Counted from the stretch's first letter, positions 34,556-44,479 are shown. The stretch: 64,000 nucleotides of DNA from Sinorhizobium sp. A49 (GCF_002002725.1 NZ_MUNW01000061.1:124001-188000), one strand, 5' to 3'. Numbers and translations are program-made. Notes: generated from the sequence alone by a model not told the origin.

Positions 34556-36922
34556 ATGTTTTCAGTGATTGCATGTATACGCGATGACCACGATTGGCGC
34601 CTGGTATTGGTGGCCGCCGTGGTCTGCCTGGCCGGTTGTGTCGCAACCATGCTGCTTCTGCTACGCGCCCAGCGAAGCGAAAACAACCAGCGCGGTCTCT
34701 GGGTCGCCGCCAGCGGTTTTGCCTGCGGCATCGGCGTCTGGTCCACCCATTTCATTGCCATGCTTGCCTATGATGGCGGGATGACGGTTTCCTACGGCGC
34801 CTCCGGCACAGCGCTCTCCATTGCGGTCGCCGTTGCGGCTGCCTGGGTCGCGTTCACGGTCGGGCTCGGTGCGCGCTCGCCTTACGCGCTTGCGTCAAGC
34901 GGCGTCATCCTGGGTTTCGGCATCGCCGCCATGCACTTTACCGGCATGCAGGCGCTCGAGATGCCCGGCCACATCGTCTACGATACCAGGTTCACGGGCT
35001 TCGCCATCGTTGCGGGCACCTTGCTGGCATCGGCAGCGCTTCATGCCTTTCATGTGTTGCGCAATGTCCGCCGGCTGGTGGTTTCGACCTTGCTGCTCGT
35101 TGTTGCCATCTGCGTCCTCCATTTCACGTCGATGAGCGGCGTTACGCTGGTGCCGGCGCCGGATATTCCTGCAACCGATGTCATTCATCCCGCCTGGCTT
35201 GCCGGCGGGGTCATCGCCGCCTCGACCATGCTGATCATCCTTGCTTTCGGCGCGGTGTTCGTCGACCGCCACCTGACCGACCTGCGCGGGCTGGCCAATG
35301 CATCGCTCGAAGGCATGGCCATCGTGCACGAAGGCCGCGTCATCGACGCCAATGAGCGCTTTGCGCGGTTGGCGGGATACAAGGTCGCGGAGCTTGCCGG
35401 CCGAAAGCCGGCGGAGATTTTCGCCTTTGGCGAGGAGGGGCTGGAGGGCCACCATCGCGGCGACGGCCCGGGAGAGATCGACCTGGTCAATGTGGCCGGG
35501 CAGTCCGTTCCGGTCGAGTTCACCTGTCGGATGATCGAATATCGCGGGCGCGAATGCGAGGTGATCTTCGTGCGCGATCTCAGCGCGCGCAAGGAAGCGG
35601 AACGCACCATCGAACATCTGGCGCATCACGATGCCCTCACCGACCTTCCCAATCGTGGTTTCTTCGACCTCCGCCTTACCCAGGCCATGGCGGCTGCGGC
35701 GGCGAAGGACGAGCAACTCGCGATCCTCTGTCTCGACCTCGATCGGTTCAAGGCGGTCAACGACATCTTTGGTCACGGCGAGGGGGATCGCATCCTCAAG
35801 AAGGTTGCCGACATCCTGCGCAAGGCGGTCGGCGAGGGGGATACCGTCGCGCGGCTTGGCGGTGACGAGTTTGCCATCCTTCAGGTCGGGGGCGCGCAAC
35901 CGGAGACCGCCCGTCATCTGACAGACCGTATCCTGACGTTTTTTGCCGCGGAGATGGATACGAACCGCGATCCGACCGCCGTCGGCGTCAGCATCGGTGC
36001 TGCGATCTACCCTGCTGATGGTGACACCGCCGACCGGCTGCGAAACAATGCCGACACCGCTCTCTACCGTGCCAAGCAGTCGGGCAAGGGGATTGCCTGC
36101 TTCTTCGACACGGAGATGGACGAAACCGTGCGCACGCGCCGGCAGATTGAAAACGATCTGCGCCACGCCGTGCTTCGCCGGCAGCTCTTCCTTGAATACC
36201 AGCCGCTCGTCGACCTGCGTGGCGATCGGATTGTCGCCTACGAAGCGCTTCTGCGCTGGATGCATCCCGAGCGTGGCCTGGTCAGTCCCGATGTCTTCAT
36301 CCCCATCGCCGAGCAAAGCGGTTCGATCATCCAGATCGGCGAATGGGTGCTGGAGCAGGCCTGCCGGGAGGCGGTGAAATGGAACGAGCCCTTGCCGGTG
36401 TCGGTCAATATCTCACCGGTGCAATTCCTGCTTCCCAATCTGTTCGACCAGATCTTCGGCATCCTGCGGCGCACGGGATTGGAGCCGCGCAGGCTGGAGC
36501 TGGAGATCACCGAGGCTGCCCTTCTGCACAATCGCGAAGATGTCCTTGCCACCCTCGGACGACTGCGCATCCACGGGGTGCACATCGTCATGGACGATTT
36601 CGGTACCGGGCATTCCTCGCTCAGCAACCTGCAGACCTTCCCGTTCGACAAGCTGAAGATCGATTGCAGTTTCACGGCCCTGATCGACAAGGACCCTTCA
36701 GCGCATGCGATCGTCAGGGCGATCATCGCGCTTGGCAACAGTCTCAACCTGCCTGTCGTGACCGAGGGCGTGGAAACGGAGCGGCAAAAACAGATCCTGG
36801 TCGACGAAGGCTGCCTGCAGGTTCAGGGGTTCCTCACCGGCAGGCCGGGTGTTGCGCCGAGCACGGGGCAGGAGGAGCAGGTAGGCGAATGGGCGACAGC
36901 GGCGCTGCGCGCCGACGGCTGA
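34556..36922 (+). CDS. MHYT-PAS-GGDEF-EAL c-di-GMP protein
   Basis: About 788 residues from ATG 34556 (GGGAGA five to six bases upstream). Seven-helix MHYT sensor with WSTHFIAM, AAMHFTGM and LHFTSMSG motifs (about 1-230), PAS domain (about 240-345), diguanylate cyclase domain with intact RLGGDEF (about 435) but no RxxD inhibitory site (it reads GEGD), and a phosphodiesterase domain with intact EALLRW (about 562), EITE and DDFGTGHSS. Both activities are possible; without the I-site, product inhibition is not expected. MHYT domains are proposed to sense diatomic gases through copper. Confidence 0.93.
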   Translation: MFSVIACIRDDHDWRLVLVAAVVCLAGCVATMLLLLRAQRSENNQRGLWVAASGFACGIGVWSTHFIAMLAYDGGMTVSYGASGTALSIAVAVAAAWVAFTVGLGARSPYALASSGVILGFGIAAMHFTGMQALEMPGHIVYDTRFTGFAIVAGTLLASAALHAFHVLRNVRRLVVSTLLLVVAICVLHFTSMSGVTLVPAPDIPATDVIHPAWLAGGVIAASTMLIILAFGAVFVDRHLTDLRGLANASLEGMAIVHEGRVIDANERFARLAGYKVAELAGRKPAEIFAFGEEGLEGHHRGDGPGEIDLVNVAGQSVPVEFTCRMIEYRGRECEVIFVRDLSARKEAERTIEHLAHHDALTDLPNRGFFDLRLTQAMAAAAAKDEQLAILCLDLDRFKAVNDIFGHGEGDRILKKVADILRKAVGEGDTVARLGGDEFAILQVGGAQPETARHLTDRILTFFAAEMDTNRDPTAVGVSIGAAIYPADGDTADRLRNNADTALYRAKQSGKGIACFFDTEMDETVRTRRQIENDLRHAVLRRQLFLEYQPLVDLRGDRIVAYEALLRWMHPERGLVSPDVFIPIAEQSGSIIQIGEWVLEQACREAVKWNEPLPVSVNISPVQFLLPNLFDQIFGILRRTGLEPRRLELEITEAALLHNREDVLATLGRLRIHGVHIVMDDFGTGHSSLSNLQTFPFDKLKIDCSFTALIDKDPSAHAIVRAIIALGNSLNLPVVTEGVETERQKQILVDEGCLQVQGFLTGRPGVAPSTGQEEQVGEWATAALRADG

Positions 36923-36945
36923 AGCGGTAGCCTGAAAACGCCAAC

Positions 36946-36977
36946 GGCCGAGCGCCATGCGCCCGGCCGCTTATTTT
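36946..36977 (+). terminator. Rho-independent terminator after GGDEF-EAL gene
   Basis: Stem GGCCGAGCGC / GCGCCCGGCC (one mismatch) with a three-base loop, followed by TTATTTTT. Lies 24 bases after the stop codon. Confidence 0.75.
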
Positions 36978-36987
36978 TGGGGCTTGC

Positions 36988-37093
36988 CTACAGCGCCGCG
37001 CGTCTTATCAGACGCGCAAAGGTCGCTGTAAGACTTTGAACTGCTGCATGTTTTTGTCCTTACATCGGTTACGAATGAAGGAACATGCAGTAG
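36988..37093. repeat. RIME1-like palindromic intergenic element
   Basis: 106-base element of two large dyads. The first pairs TACAGCG (36989) with CGCTGTA (37024) and, inside, GCGCGTC (36998) with GACGCGC (37011). The second pairs CTGCATGTT (37044) with AACATGCAG (37082), with TCCTT/AAGG inside. Size and two-palindrome structure agree with the Rhizobium-specific intergenic mosaic element RIME1; the match is from memory. It fills the gap between the convergent GGDEF-EAL and idhA genes, ending three bases from the idhA stop. Confidence 0.7.
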
Positions 37094-37096
37094 GTC

Positions 37097-38089
37097 TTAA
37101 CCGACGCTGATCTGGCGCTTTTCCACGACCGACTTTACCGCCGCGTCGGCAAGCGCCAGCGCTGCCAGGCCATCCTTGCCGGAAGGCGTGATTTCCGTGC
37201 CCTTTTCGATCGCAGAGATGAAGCTCTCGATCTCGTTGGCATAGGCTTCGGTGTAGCGGGTCATGAAGAAGTCGTGCAGCGGCGGGCGGGTGTAGCCGTC
37301 GCCATTGGCGATTTCGATCGAGATTGGGCGCTGGTTCTCGGCCGAGACGACACCCTTGGAACCATGCACCTCGATGCGCTGGTCGTAGCCGTAGGTGGCG
37401 CGGCGCGAGTTGGATATGATCGCCTGCTTGCCGGATGCAGTCTGCAGGATCACCGAAACGCTGTCGTAGTCGCCGGCTTCGCCGATCGCCTTGTCGACGA
37501 GCACGGCAGCGGTCGCCGTGACCGATACCGGCTCTTCGCCGAGCAGGAAGCGCGCCATGTCGAAGTCATGGATGGTCATGTCGCGGAAGATGCCACCCGA
37601 ACGCTTGATGTAATCGACCGGCGGCGCGCCGGGATCGCGCGAGGTGATCGTCACCATCTCCACATCGCCGATCTTGCCGGCGTCGATGGCCTTGCGAACG
37701 GCCATGAAATGCGGATCGAAGCGGCGGTTGAAGCCGACCATCAGCTTGCCCTTGGTCTCGGCAACCACCTTCATGCAGGCCCTGACGCGATCGACATTGA
37801 GATCGATGGGCTTTTCGCAGAAGATCGCCTTGCCGGCGCGGGCGAAACGCTCGATCAGGTCGGCATGGGTGTCGGTCGGAGTGCAGATGACGACGGCGTC
37901 GATATCAGCTGACTTTTCAATAGCCTCGATAGTGCGGACCTCGCAGCCATAGGCCTTGGCGATGGCATCGGCGGCCGCCGGGAAGGCATCGGCAACGGCG
38001 ACGAGCACGGCATCGGGATTGCCGCTGACGGCCTTTGCGTGAACCTTGCCGATGCGTCCGGCGCCCAGAAGACCAAATCTCACTGTCAT
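37097..38089 (-). CDS. idhA: Inositol 2-dehydrogenase
   Basis: 330 residues from ATG 38089. Gfo/Idh/MocA enzyme with GLLGAGRIGKVHAKAV, the EKP motif (IFCEKPIDLNVDRV), FNRRFDPHF, and the active-site segment GGIFRDMTIHDFDMARFL with Asp and His. These features and the length are those of rhizobial IdhA, which oxidises myo-inositol to 2-keto-myo-inositol with NAD, the first step of inositol catabolism. No other iol genes are in the window. It stands alone, with a RIME1-like element at its 3' end. Confidence 0.88.
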   Translation of the reverse strand: MTVRFGLLGAGRIGKVHAKAVSGNPDAVLVAVADAFPAAADAIAKAYGCEVRTIEAIEKSADIDAVVICTPTDTHADLIERFARAGKAIFCEKPIDLNVDRVRACMKVVAETKGKLMVGFNRRFDPHFMAVRKAIDAGKIGDVEMVTITSRDPGAPPVDYIKRSGGIFRDMTIHDFDMARFLLGEEPVSVTATAAVLVDKAIGEAGDYDSVSVILQTASGKQAIISNSRRATYGYDQRIEVHGSKGVVSAENQRPISIEIANGDGYTRPPLHDFFMTRYTEAYANEIESFISAIEKGTEITPSGKDGLAALALADAAVKSVVEKRQISVG

Positions 38090-38444
38090 CTCAGTTTCTC
38101 TCGAATTCCGGTACGCGACCGGGAAGGGGCGTGATGATCGGCGCTCATCGCGCAAAGGCGCCGCGGAAGGGCAATTCCGCGAATCGGTTGCAAGGTGTCT
38201 GTCGGCAATGTTGCGCCAGCGGATGCCGCGCGCCTTCCTCTCCCTCGCTCGCCCCTTTCTCCCGCACGGCACTTTGATATGTGCGTTCGGAATGAAAAGG
38301 TCGATGAAATCATTTTCGGAATTTTTATTCCATTTTGATGGTGTCCGTCAAGGGCGTGCAACGGCCGCGGGCTTGCGGCAGCGGGTGCATTTCCCCTACA
38401 AGAAATCCTTTGCCGAATTCGAGCGCAAGCAGCCAGAGGACAGG

Positions 38445-38729
38445 ATGATCAAACTCATCGACCCGGACCACGCCTTTTACCGTCCCCTGTGGCGCCGGAT
38501 CTTGATATTCCTGGTCTGTGCAGGATGGGCAGCGCTTGAATTCTATCACGACCAGCCGTTCTTCAGCATCATCGCGCTCGCGATCGCTGCCTATGTCGGC
38601 TCTTCACTTTTGCTGTTCTACAAGCCGACCGACAAGGCTGCAGGTGTTGAGAGTACTGCTGCGAAGGCTGCAGGTGTTGAGAGTACTGCTGCGAATGACG
38701 AAGCGCCAAAGGCCGACAACGACGCCTGA
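38445..38729 (+). CDS. Small two-helix membrane protein with tandem repeat tail
   Basis: 94 residues from ATG 38445 (AGAGGA upstream). Two membrane helices (about 18-36 and 42-62) and a hydrophilic alanine-rich C-terminal tail. The tail contains a perfect 30-base tandem duplication (38634-38693) encoding KAAGVESTAA twice, so its length may vary between strains. The family is unknown to me. The frame remains open upstream, but that part lacks protein character. Confidence 0.7.
   Translation: MIKLIDPDHAFYRPLWRRILIFLVCAGWAALEFYHDQPFFSIIALAIAAYVGSSLLLFYKPTDKAAGVESTAAKAAGVESTAANDEAPKADNDA
38634..38693 (+). repeat. Two perfect 30-bp tandem copies in coding sequence
   Basis: Two adjacent identical 30-base units, in frame, at the 3' end of the small membrane protein gene; each encodes KAAGVESTAA. 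Absence of any difference between copies suggests a recent duplication. Confidence 0.9.
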
Positions 38730-38736
38730 AGGGAAG

Positions 38737-39177
38737 TCAGGCCGCCAGCAACTGACGTGATGCCTCGTCGATCAGCATGTTGGCGAGCTTCATCCGCACC
38801 GTGGCGTTGGCACGAAAATCCTGCGGCAGGCGGTCGGGATGATTGGCCGCGGCAAAGCTTCGCCGCTTGGCGGCAAGCGTTGCGAGCGTTTCCCGGTCGC
38901 CGAGGTCCAGTTCTTCGGCAACTTCTTCAAGGCTGGTGCGATTGAGAAACTCCGGCATCGGCTCTGCCGGGGGCGGCTCGACGAACGACGTATCGAAATA
39001 GGCGCGCTCGACCGCGCTGCGCGCAGCCGATCCGCTCTCGTTGGCGCCGGCGACGAACGTGGTTGCGAACGAAGGCGCGCGCGGCGTCGCGGCAATTTCC
39101 GTTTCGGCGGTTCCTTCCTCGTCTTCTTCCGTCTTCAGCCGCTCGAGCACGGACTGAAACACCGACATTCCAAACAT
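38737..39177 (-). CDS. Unknown protein with J-domain-like HPD motif
   Basis: 146 residues from ATG 39177, preceded by an excellent GGAGG; upstream in-frame ATGs lack one. The first half is disordered and rich in Glu, Ala and Ser. The C-terminal 60 residues are helical, with LAAKRRSFAAANHPDRLPQDFRAN: an HPD tripeptide at 113-115 after a basic helix and before another helix, as in DnaJ helices II-III. This could be a degenerate J domain that recruits DnaK. No Gly/Phe or zinc region is present. Convergent with the small membrane protein gene. Confidence 0.75.
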   Translation of the reverse strand: MFGMSVFQSVLERLKTEEDEEGTAETEIAATPRAPSFATTFVAGANESGSAARSAVERAYFDTSFVEPPPAEPMPEFLNRTSLEEVAEELDLGDRETLATLAAKRRSFAAANHPDRLPQDFRANATVRMKLANMLIDEASRQLLAA

Positions 39178-39266
39178 GCAACCTCCGCCAATCCGGCGCA
39201 AAATGCCGGATGGAGATTATCCCAGGCTGATCAACATGGTTGATCATGCCGGGCTGATCAGGCTGA

Positions 39267-40259
39267 TCAGGCCCGCCCCTGCTTGAGAATGAGATCGTAG
39301 AGCAGCTTGGCGCTCGGCGGCAGAGCGCGTCCCTCGGCGGTGATCAATCCATAGGGTTTGATACGGATCGGAATCTCGGTCTTGAGGATGCGGATTTCGC
39401 CGGCCGGCGTGCCGTTGTCGGCGATCAGGTTGGCGACGTCGAGCGCCACCGGCGCGATCGCATTGGTGTTGCGCACGATCGACAGTGTCAGGATGATCGA
39501 GGAGGTGTTGATCACGGTCGCCGGTAGCCGCACGCCGGCGGACATGAAGCTGTCTTCGACCGCGCGACGCAGCAGCGTTCCCGGCGGCTGGAACACCCAG
39601 TCGTAGGCGGGGAGATCCTCGGCATCGGCGACGGTTTTTTCGAGCAGCGGGTGGCCGTCGCGCACGATCAGGCAGACCTCCTCATAGCCGATCTCGACCA
39701 TGTTGAAGAGCCTCGGGCTGAGATCGTCCGGGATTCGCCCGACGACGAAGTCGTGGCGGGCGGCGAGCAGCTCGCGTGTCAGCACGTTGCTGTTTTCGAT
39801 CTGGATGTTGATCTCGATGCCGGGATAGGCCGTGATGACCTGGCGGATCGCCGGTACGGCGAGGTTGAGCGCCGGTCCGGTCACCGAGCCGATCGACACC
39901 GAGCCGCCGCTGCCGGTCTTCAATTCGTTGATTTCGCGTGAGGCCTCGCGCAGTTCCAGAAAGATCGTGCGCGCCCGCCGCGCCAGCGCCTGGCCGTAGC
40001 GGGTCAGTTCCACGCCGCGTGCGACTCGCTCGCAGATCGGCGCCTTCAGGATCGTCTCGATCTCCGCGAGCATGCGCGATGCGGCCGGCTGGGAGATGCC
40101 GAGGGTCTCCGCAGCCGCACTGATGCGACGATGATCGTCGATCGCCAGGATCAGTCGGAGGTGATTGATCTTCAGGCCCGAGCGAAACAGCCCGCTGTCG
40201 AACTGTTCGGCAGCAACCCCTGTGGCGCCGGGCTTTCCGTCCTTGATCATCGCAGGCAA
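39267..40259 (-). CDS. gbpR: LysR regulator of chvE/ggu operon
   Basis: 330 residues. LysR winged helix (LRLILAIDDHRRISAAAETLGISQPAASRMLAEIE) and an effector domain. Its position, divergent from chvE, is that of GbpR (GguR), the galactose/arabinose-responsive LysR regulator of chvE in Agrobacterium and Azospirillum. The start is at 40259; an internal ATG near the N-terminus is possible. The 268-base divergent gap contains an ATTAT-N4-ATAAT dyad at 40302-40315 of the T-N11-A type. Confidence 0.88.
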   Translation of the reverse strand: MPAMIKDGKPGATGVAAEQFDSGLFRSGLKINHLRLILAIDDHRRISAAAETLGISQPAASRMLAEIETILKAPICERVARGVELTRYGQALARRARTIFLELREASREINELKTGSGGSVSIGSVTGPALNLAVPAIRQVITAYPGIEINIQIENSNVLTRELLAARHDFVVGRIPDDLSPRLFNMVEIGYEEVCLIVRDGHPLLEKTVADAEDLPAYDWVFQPPGTLLRRAVEDSFMSAGVRLPATVINTSSIILTLSIVRNTNAIAPVALDVANLIADNGTPAGEIRILKTEIPIRIKPYGLITAEGRALPPSAKLLYDLILKQGRA

Positions 40260-40301
40260 TCCAGTTTTCAGGATGTTTCAAAAATCACACTGTTTTTGAG
40301 T

Positions 40302-40315
40302 ATTATATCAATAAT
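40302..40315. promoter_or_regulatory. Possible LysR box between gbpR and chvE
   Basis: ATTAT-ATCA-ATAAT dyad in an AT-rich stretch, 44 bases from the gbpR start and 213 bases before chvE. It fits the T-N11-A pattern of LysR sites, but other AT-rich dyads lie nearby. Confidence 0.4.
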
Positions 40316-40527
40316 GGTATGGTAGCAAAGCGATATTGTATTTGACAGTTATGGCTTTTGATTCCAGTTTTTTCCCATGTGCCAGTGCATGTGGGAGCAT
40401 GCGGGCGGGGAGGACTTCCTTCACCTCAATCCACTGCCGGAGACGCGATCTCCGGGCCGGTGGATCGCTGCGCATAGGACGGGGAGGCTGCGGGCCTGCC
40501 GGCTTCAACACTTTTGGGAGAGACCAG

Positions 40528-41595
40528 ATGAAACTGATTACTTCGCTTCTCGCAGCGGCCGCGATCTCTGTCGCGTCGTTTGCGGCACCCGCCTTCGCTC
40601 AGGACAAGGGCACGGTCGGTATTTCCATGCCGACGAAGACCTCGACCCGCTGGATTTCCGATGGCGAGACCATGGAGAAGCTGTTCAAGGAAGCCGGCTA
40701 CACGCCGGACCTGCAGTTTGCCGACGATGATATCCCGAACCAGCTTGCCCAGATCGAGAACATGGTCACCAAGGGTGCCAAGGTTCTCGTCATCGGCGCC
40801 ATCGACGGCACGACGCTTTCCGACATCTTGCAGAAGGCCCATGACGCCGGCGTCAAGGTCATCGCCTACGACCGTCTGATCCGCGATTCGGGCAATGTCG
40901 ATTACTACGCCACCTTCGACAACTTCCAGGTCGGCGTGCAGCAGGCAACCTCGCTGGTGCAGGGCCTGAAGCTCGACGGCGCGACCGAACCGAAGAACGT
41001 CGAACTGTTCGGCGGTTCGCCTGACGATAACAACGCCTTCTTCTTCTACGATGGCGCGATGTCGGTTCTGCAGCCGCTGATCGACAGCAACAAGATCGTC
41101 GTCAAGTCCGGCCAGAAGGGCATGGATCAGGTCGGCACGCTGCGTTGGGACGGTGCCGTTGCCCAGGCCCGCATGGAAAACCTGCTGTCCGCCAACTACA
41201 CCGATGCCAAGGTCGATGGCGTTCTTTCGCCCTATGACGGTCTGTCCATCGGTATCATCTCGGCTCTGAAGGGCGTCGGTTACGGCTCCGGTGATATGCC
41301 TATGCCTGTTGTCACTGGCCAGGACGCCGAACTGCCGTCGGTCAAGTCGATCCTTGCCGGCGAACAGTATTCGTCGATCTTCAAGGACACGCGCGAACTC
41401 GCCAAGGTCACGGTCGGCATGGTCAACGCGATCATGGAAGGCAAGGAGCCTGAAGTGAACGACACCAAGACCTACGACAACGGCGTCAAGGTCGTTCCGT
41501 CCTACCTCCTGAAGCCGGTTGCGGTCGACAAGTCCAACGTCAAGGATGTGATGGTCTCCTCCGGTTACTACACCGAAGATCAGATCAACAACTGA
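40528..41595 (+). CDS. chvE: Multiple-sugar-binding periplasmic protein ChvE
   Basis: 355 residues from ATG 40528 (GGGAG upstream). Signal peptide [22 protein letters not shown], mature start [22 protein letters not shown] typical of ChvE. Binds L-arabinose, D-galactose, D-glucose and related sugars in the periplasm; in Agrobacterium ChvE also interacts with VirA. It feeds the GguA/GguB importer. A strong terminator-like hairpin follows the stop, before gguA, and probably keeps ChvE more abundant than the transporter. Confidence 0.94.
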   Translation: MKLITSLLAAAAISVASFAAPAFAQDKGTVGISMPTKTSTRWISDGETMEKLFKEAGYTPDLQFADDDIPNQLAQIENMVTKGAKVLVIGAIDGTTLSDILQKAHDAGVKVIAYDRLIRDSGNVDYYATFDNFQVGVQQATSLVQGLKLDGATEPKNVELFGGSPDDNNAFFFYDGAMSVLQPLIDSNKIVVKSGQKGMDQVGTLRWDGAVAQARMENLLSANYTDAKVDGVLSPYDGLSIGIISALKGVGYGSGDMPMPVVTGQDAELPSVKSILAGEQYSSIFKDTRELAKVTVGMVNAIMEGKEPEVNDTKTYDNGVKVVPSYLLKPVAVDKSNVKDVMVSSGYYTEDQINN

Positions 41596-41611
41596 TCGGA
41601 AGAAGCACAAG

Positions 41612-41639
41612 GGGTCCGCGATCCTTCGCGGACCCTTTT
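41612..41639 (+). terminator. Attenuating terminator between chvE and gguA
   Basis: Perfect ten-base stem GGGTCCGCGA / TCGCGGACCC with a four-base loop, directly followed by TTTT. It lies between two genes of one operon, so read-through is expected. Confidence 0.8.
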
Positions 41640-41693
41640 ATCCAGGTGAGAGAGACTGTACTCTCTTGCCGACTGCCGCTGGAATGACTGAAC

Positions 41694-43229
41694 ATGGACA
41701 ATATCATTCTCGAAATGCGTGGCATCACCAAGACGTTTCCTGGCGTCAAGGCGCTGGACAATGTCAGCTTCAAGGTTCGCGAAGGTGAGATCCACGCTCT
41801 GGTCGGTGAAAACGGCGCCGGCAAATCGACGCTGATGAAGGTACTGAGCGGCGTCTATCCCGCCGGTACCTACCAGGGCGAGATCTACTACGACGGCGAG
41901 CCCCGCCGCTTCTCGACCATCTCCGACAGCGAAGACCTCGGCATCATCATCATCCATCAGGAACTGGCGCTGGTTCCGTTGCTGTCGATCGCCGAAAATA
42001 TCTTTCTCGGCAACGAGATCGCCACCAATGGCGTGATCCATTGGCCGCAGACCTTTGCCCGCACCCAGGAGCTCCTGAAGAAGGTGGGCCTGAGCGAACC
42101 GCCGGCGACGCTGATCACCGACATCGGCGTCGGCAAGCAGCAACTGGTCGAGATCGCCAAGGCGTTGTCGAAGAAGGTCCGGCTCCTGATCCTTGACGAG
42201 CCGACCGCTTCGCTCAACGAAACCGATTCCGATGCGCTTTTGAAGCTCCTGATGGAGTTTCGCGCGCAGGGCATGACCTCGATCATCATCTCTCACAAGC
42301 TGAACGAGATCCGCAAGGTCGCCGACCAGATCACCATCCTGCGCGACGGCGGTGCTGTCGAAACGCTCGACTGTAAGACCGAGGATGTCGGTGAAGACCG
42401 GATCATCAAGGGCATGGTCGGCCGCGCCATGGAAGACCGTTACCCGCCGCGCGAGCCTGACATCGGCGAGACGCTGCTGGAAGTGAAGAACTGGAACGTC
42501 TTCCACCAGCATCACCGCGACCGGCAGTTCCTGCACGACGTCAATTTCACCGTGCGCGCCGGCGAGGTCGTCGGCATTGCCGGCCTGATGGGTGCCGGGC
42601 GAACCGAAACAGCGATGAGCATCTTCGGCAAGTCCTGGGGCCACAAGATCACCGGCGACGTTTTGATGCGCGGCAAGCCGGTCGACGTCAGCACCATCCC
42701 GCGCGCCATCGACGCCGGCCTTGCCTACGTCACCGAGGACCGCAAGCAGCTGGGCCTCGTGCTGATCAATAATATCAAGGAGAACACCACGCTCTCCAAC
42801 CTGAAGGCCGTGGCGTCCAACGGCGTCATCGACGATCGCAAGGAGGTCAAGGTCGCCTCCGATTATCGTTCGAAGCTGCGCATCCGTTCGCACTCGATCT
42901 ATCAGGAAACGGTCAATCTTTCCGGCGGCAACCAGCAGAAGGTGGTGCTGTCGAAATGGCTGTTCACCAATCCGGAGGTCCTCATCCTCGACGAGCCGAC
43001 ACGCGGTATCGATATCGGCGCGAAGTATGAGATTTACACCATCATCAACCAGCTTGCAGCCGAGGGCAAAGGCATCCTGATGATTTCATCGGAAATGCCG
43101 GAACTGCTTGGAACCTGCGACCGCATCTACGTCATGAACGAAGGCCGCATCGTCGCCGAGCTTTCGAAGGCGGAAGCGAGCCAGGAATCCATCATGCGTG
43201 CCATCATGCGTTCAGGGGAGAAACACTAA
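41694..43229 (+). CDS. gguA: Sugar ABC transporter ATP-binding protein GguA
   Basis: 511 residues with two nucleotide-binding domains. First: Walker [13 protein letters not shown], signature-like [15 protein letters not shown], Walker [14 protein letters not shown]. Second: [12 protein letters not shown] (degenerate Walker A, usual in this class), [31 protein letters not shown]. Energises import of ChvE-bound sugars. The stop overlaps the gguB start by one base (taATG). Confidence 0.94.
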   Translation: MDNIILEMRGITKTFPGVKALDNVSFKVREGEIHALVGENGAGKSTLMKVLSGVYPAGTYQGEIYYDGEPRRFSTISDSEDLGIIIIHQELALVPLLSIAENIFLGNEIATNGVIHWPQTFARTQELLKKVGLSEPPATLITDIGVGKQQLVEIAKALSKKVRLLILDEPTASLNETDSDALLKLLMEFRAQGMTSIIISHKLNEIRKVADQITILRDGGAVETLDCKTEDVGEDRIIKGMVGRAMEDRYPPREPDIGETLLEVKNWNVFHQHHRDRQFLHDVNFTVRAGEVVGIAGLMGAGRTETAMSIFGKSWGHKITGDVLMRGKPVDVSTIPRAIDAGLAYVTEDRKQLGLVLINNIKENTTLSNLKAVASNGVIDDRKEVKVASDYRSKLRIRSHSIYQETVNLSGGNQQKVVLSKWLFTNPEVLILDEPTRGIDIGAKYEIYTIINQLAAEGKGILMISSEMPELLGTCDRIYVMNEGRIVAELSKAEASQESIMRAIMRSGEKH

Positions 43230-44437
43230 TGGTCGCCGATACGAGCAACCAACCAAACAAACCCTCGATCGGGGACTATCTCAAGAACAACATCCGCGAA
43301 TACGGCCTGCTGGTCGCGCTCGTGGTCATCATGCTGTTCTTCCAGTTCGTCACCAATGGCGTCCTATTCCGCCCGGTCAACATCACCAACCTGGTGCTGC
43401 AGAACTCGTTCATCGTCATCATGTCGCTGGGCATGCTTTTGATCATCGTTGCCGGTCATATCGACCTTTCGGTCGGCTCGATCGTCGCCTTCATCGGAGC
43501 GATATCGGCGATCATGCTGGTCAAATGGGGCCTACCGGCGATCGTCGTCATCCCCGCCTGTCTGATCGTTGGCGGCATCATGGGGGCGGCGCAGGGCTAT
43601 TGGGTCGCTTACCAGAAGATACCGTCGTTCATCGTCACGCTGGCCGGCATGCTTGTCTTTCGCGGGCTCACCTATGTGGTGCTCGGCGGTCGGCCGATCG
43701 GCCCGTTCCCGAAGGAATTCCAGCTGCTTTCGACCGGCTTCGTCCCGGATTTCCTTTACTTCCTTAATCCCAAACCCGACCTCATCCAGAACATGGTGGC
43801 GTTGGTGGCGGTGCTGGCGCTTGTCGGCTATGCCATCTATGCAGGCGTGAGCAATCGCCGGGTCAACGAGCAGCACGGCAGCGAAAACGAGCCCTTCGTC
43901 TTCTTCGCCATCCAAATGGCGGTTATCGCCGTCGTTGCATTGTTCATCGGCTATCAGCTTTCGACCTATCGCGGCCTGCCGAACGTGCTGATCGCCATGG
44001 GCGTGCTGATCGCGCTTTACACCTTCGTCACCACGCGCTCGACGGTTGGTCGTCGCATCTATGCCATGGGCGGCAACGTCAAGGCGGCGAAGCTCTCCGG
44101 CATCAACACCGAGCGGCTGACCTTCTACACCTTCATCAACATGGGCGTTCTGGCAGCACTCGCCGGCATGATCATCACCGCGCGGCTTAATTCGGCGACG
44201 CCGAAGGCCGGTGTCGGCTTCGAGCTCGACGTCATTGCTGCTTGCTTCATCGGCGGCGCTTCGGCCTCCGGCGGTGTCGGCAAGATCACCGGCGCGGTGA
44301 TCGGCGCCTTCATCATGGGCGTGATGAACAATGGAATGTCGATCATGGGCATCGGCATCGATTACCAGCAGCTGATCAAGGGTCTGGTGCTGCTCGCTGC
44401 CGTCTTCTTCGACGTCTACAACAAGAACAAGGGCTGA
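43229..44437 (+). CDS. gguB: Sugar ABC transporter permease GguB
   Basis: 402 residues, BPD_transp_2 permease with about ten helices, HIDLSVGSIVAFIGAISAIM, and the ATPase-contact loop NVKAAKLSGINTERLTFYTF. Pairs with GguA and ChvE. The overlap with gguA indicates coupling. A 171-base gap with three successive hairpins separates it from gguC. Confidence 0.94.
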   Translation: MVADTSNQPNKPSIGDYLKNNIREYGLLVALVVIMLFFQFVTNGVLFRPVNITNLVLQNSFIVIMSLGMLLIIVAGHIDLSVGSIVAFIGAISAIMLVKWGLPAIVVIPACLIVGGIMGAAQGYWVAYQKIPSFIVTLAGMLVFRGLTYVVLGGRPIGPFPKEFQLLSTGFVPDFLYFLNPKPDLIQNMVALVAVLALVGYAIYAGVSNRRVNEQHGSENEPFVFFAIQMAVIAVVALFIGYQLSTYRGLPNVLIAMGVLIALYTFVTTRSTVGRRIYAMGGNVKAAKLSGINTERLTFYTFINMGVLAALAGMIITARLNSATPKAGVGFELDVIAACFIGGASASGGVGKITGAVIGAFIMGVMNNGMSIMGIGIDYQQLIKGLVLLAAVFFDVYNKNKG

Positions 44438-44479
44438 CGAGCGACCGGAACGCCCGGATCGAACAAGTACCATTGAGCG

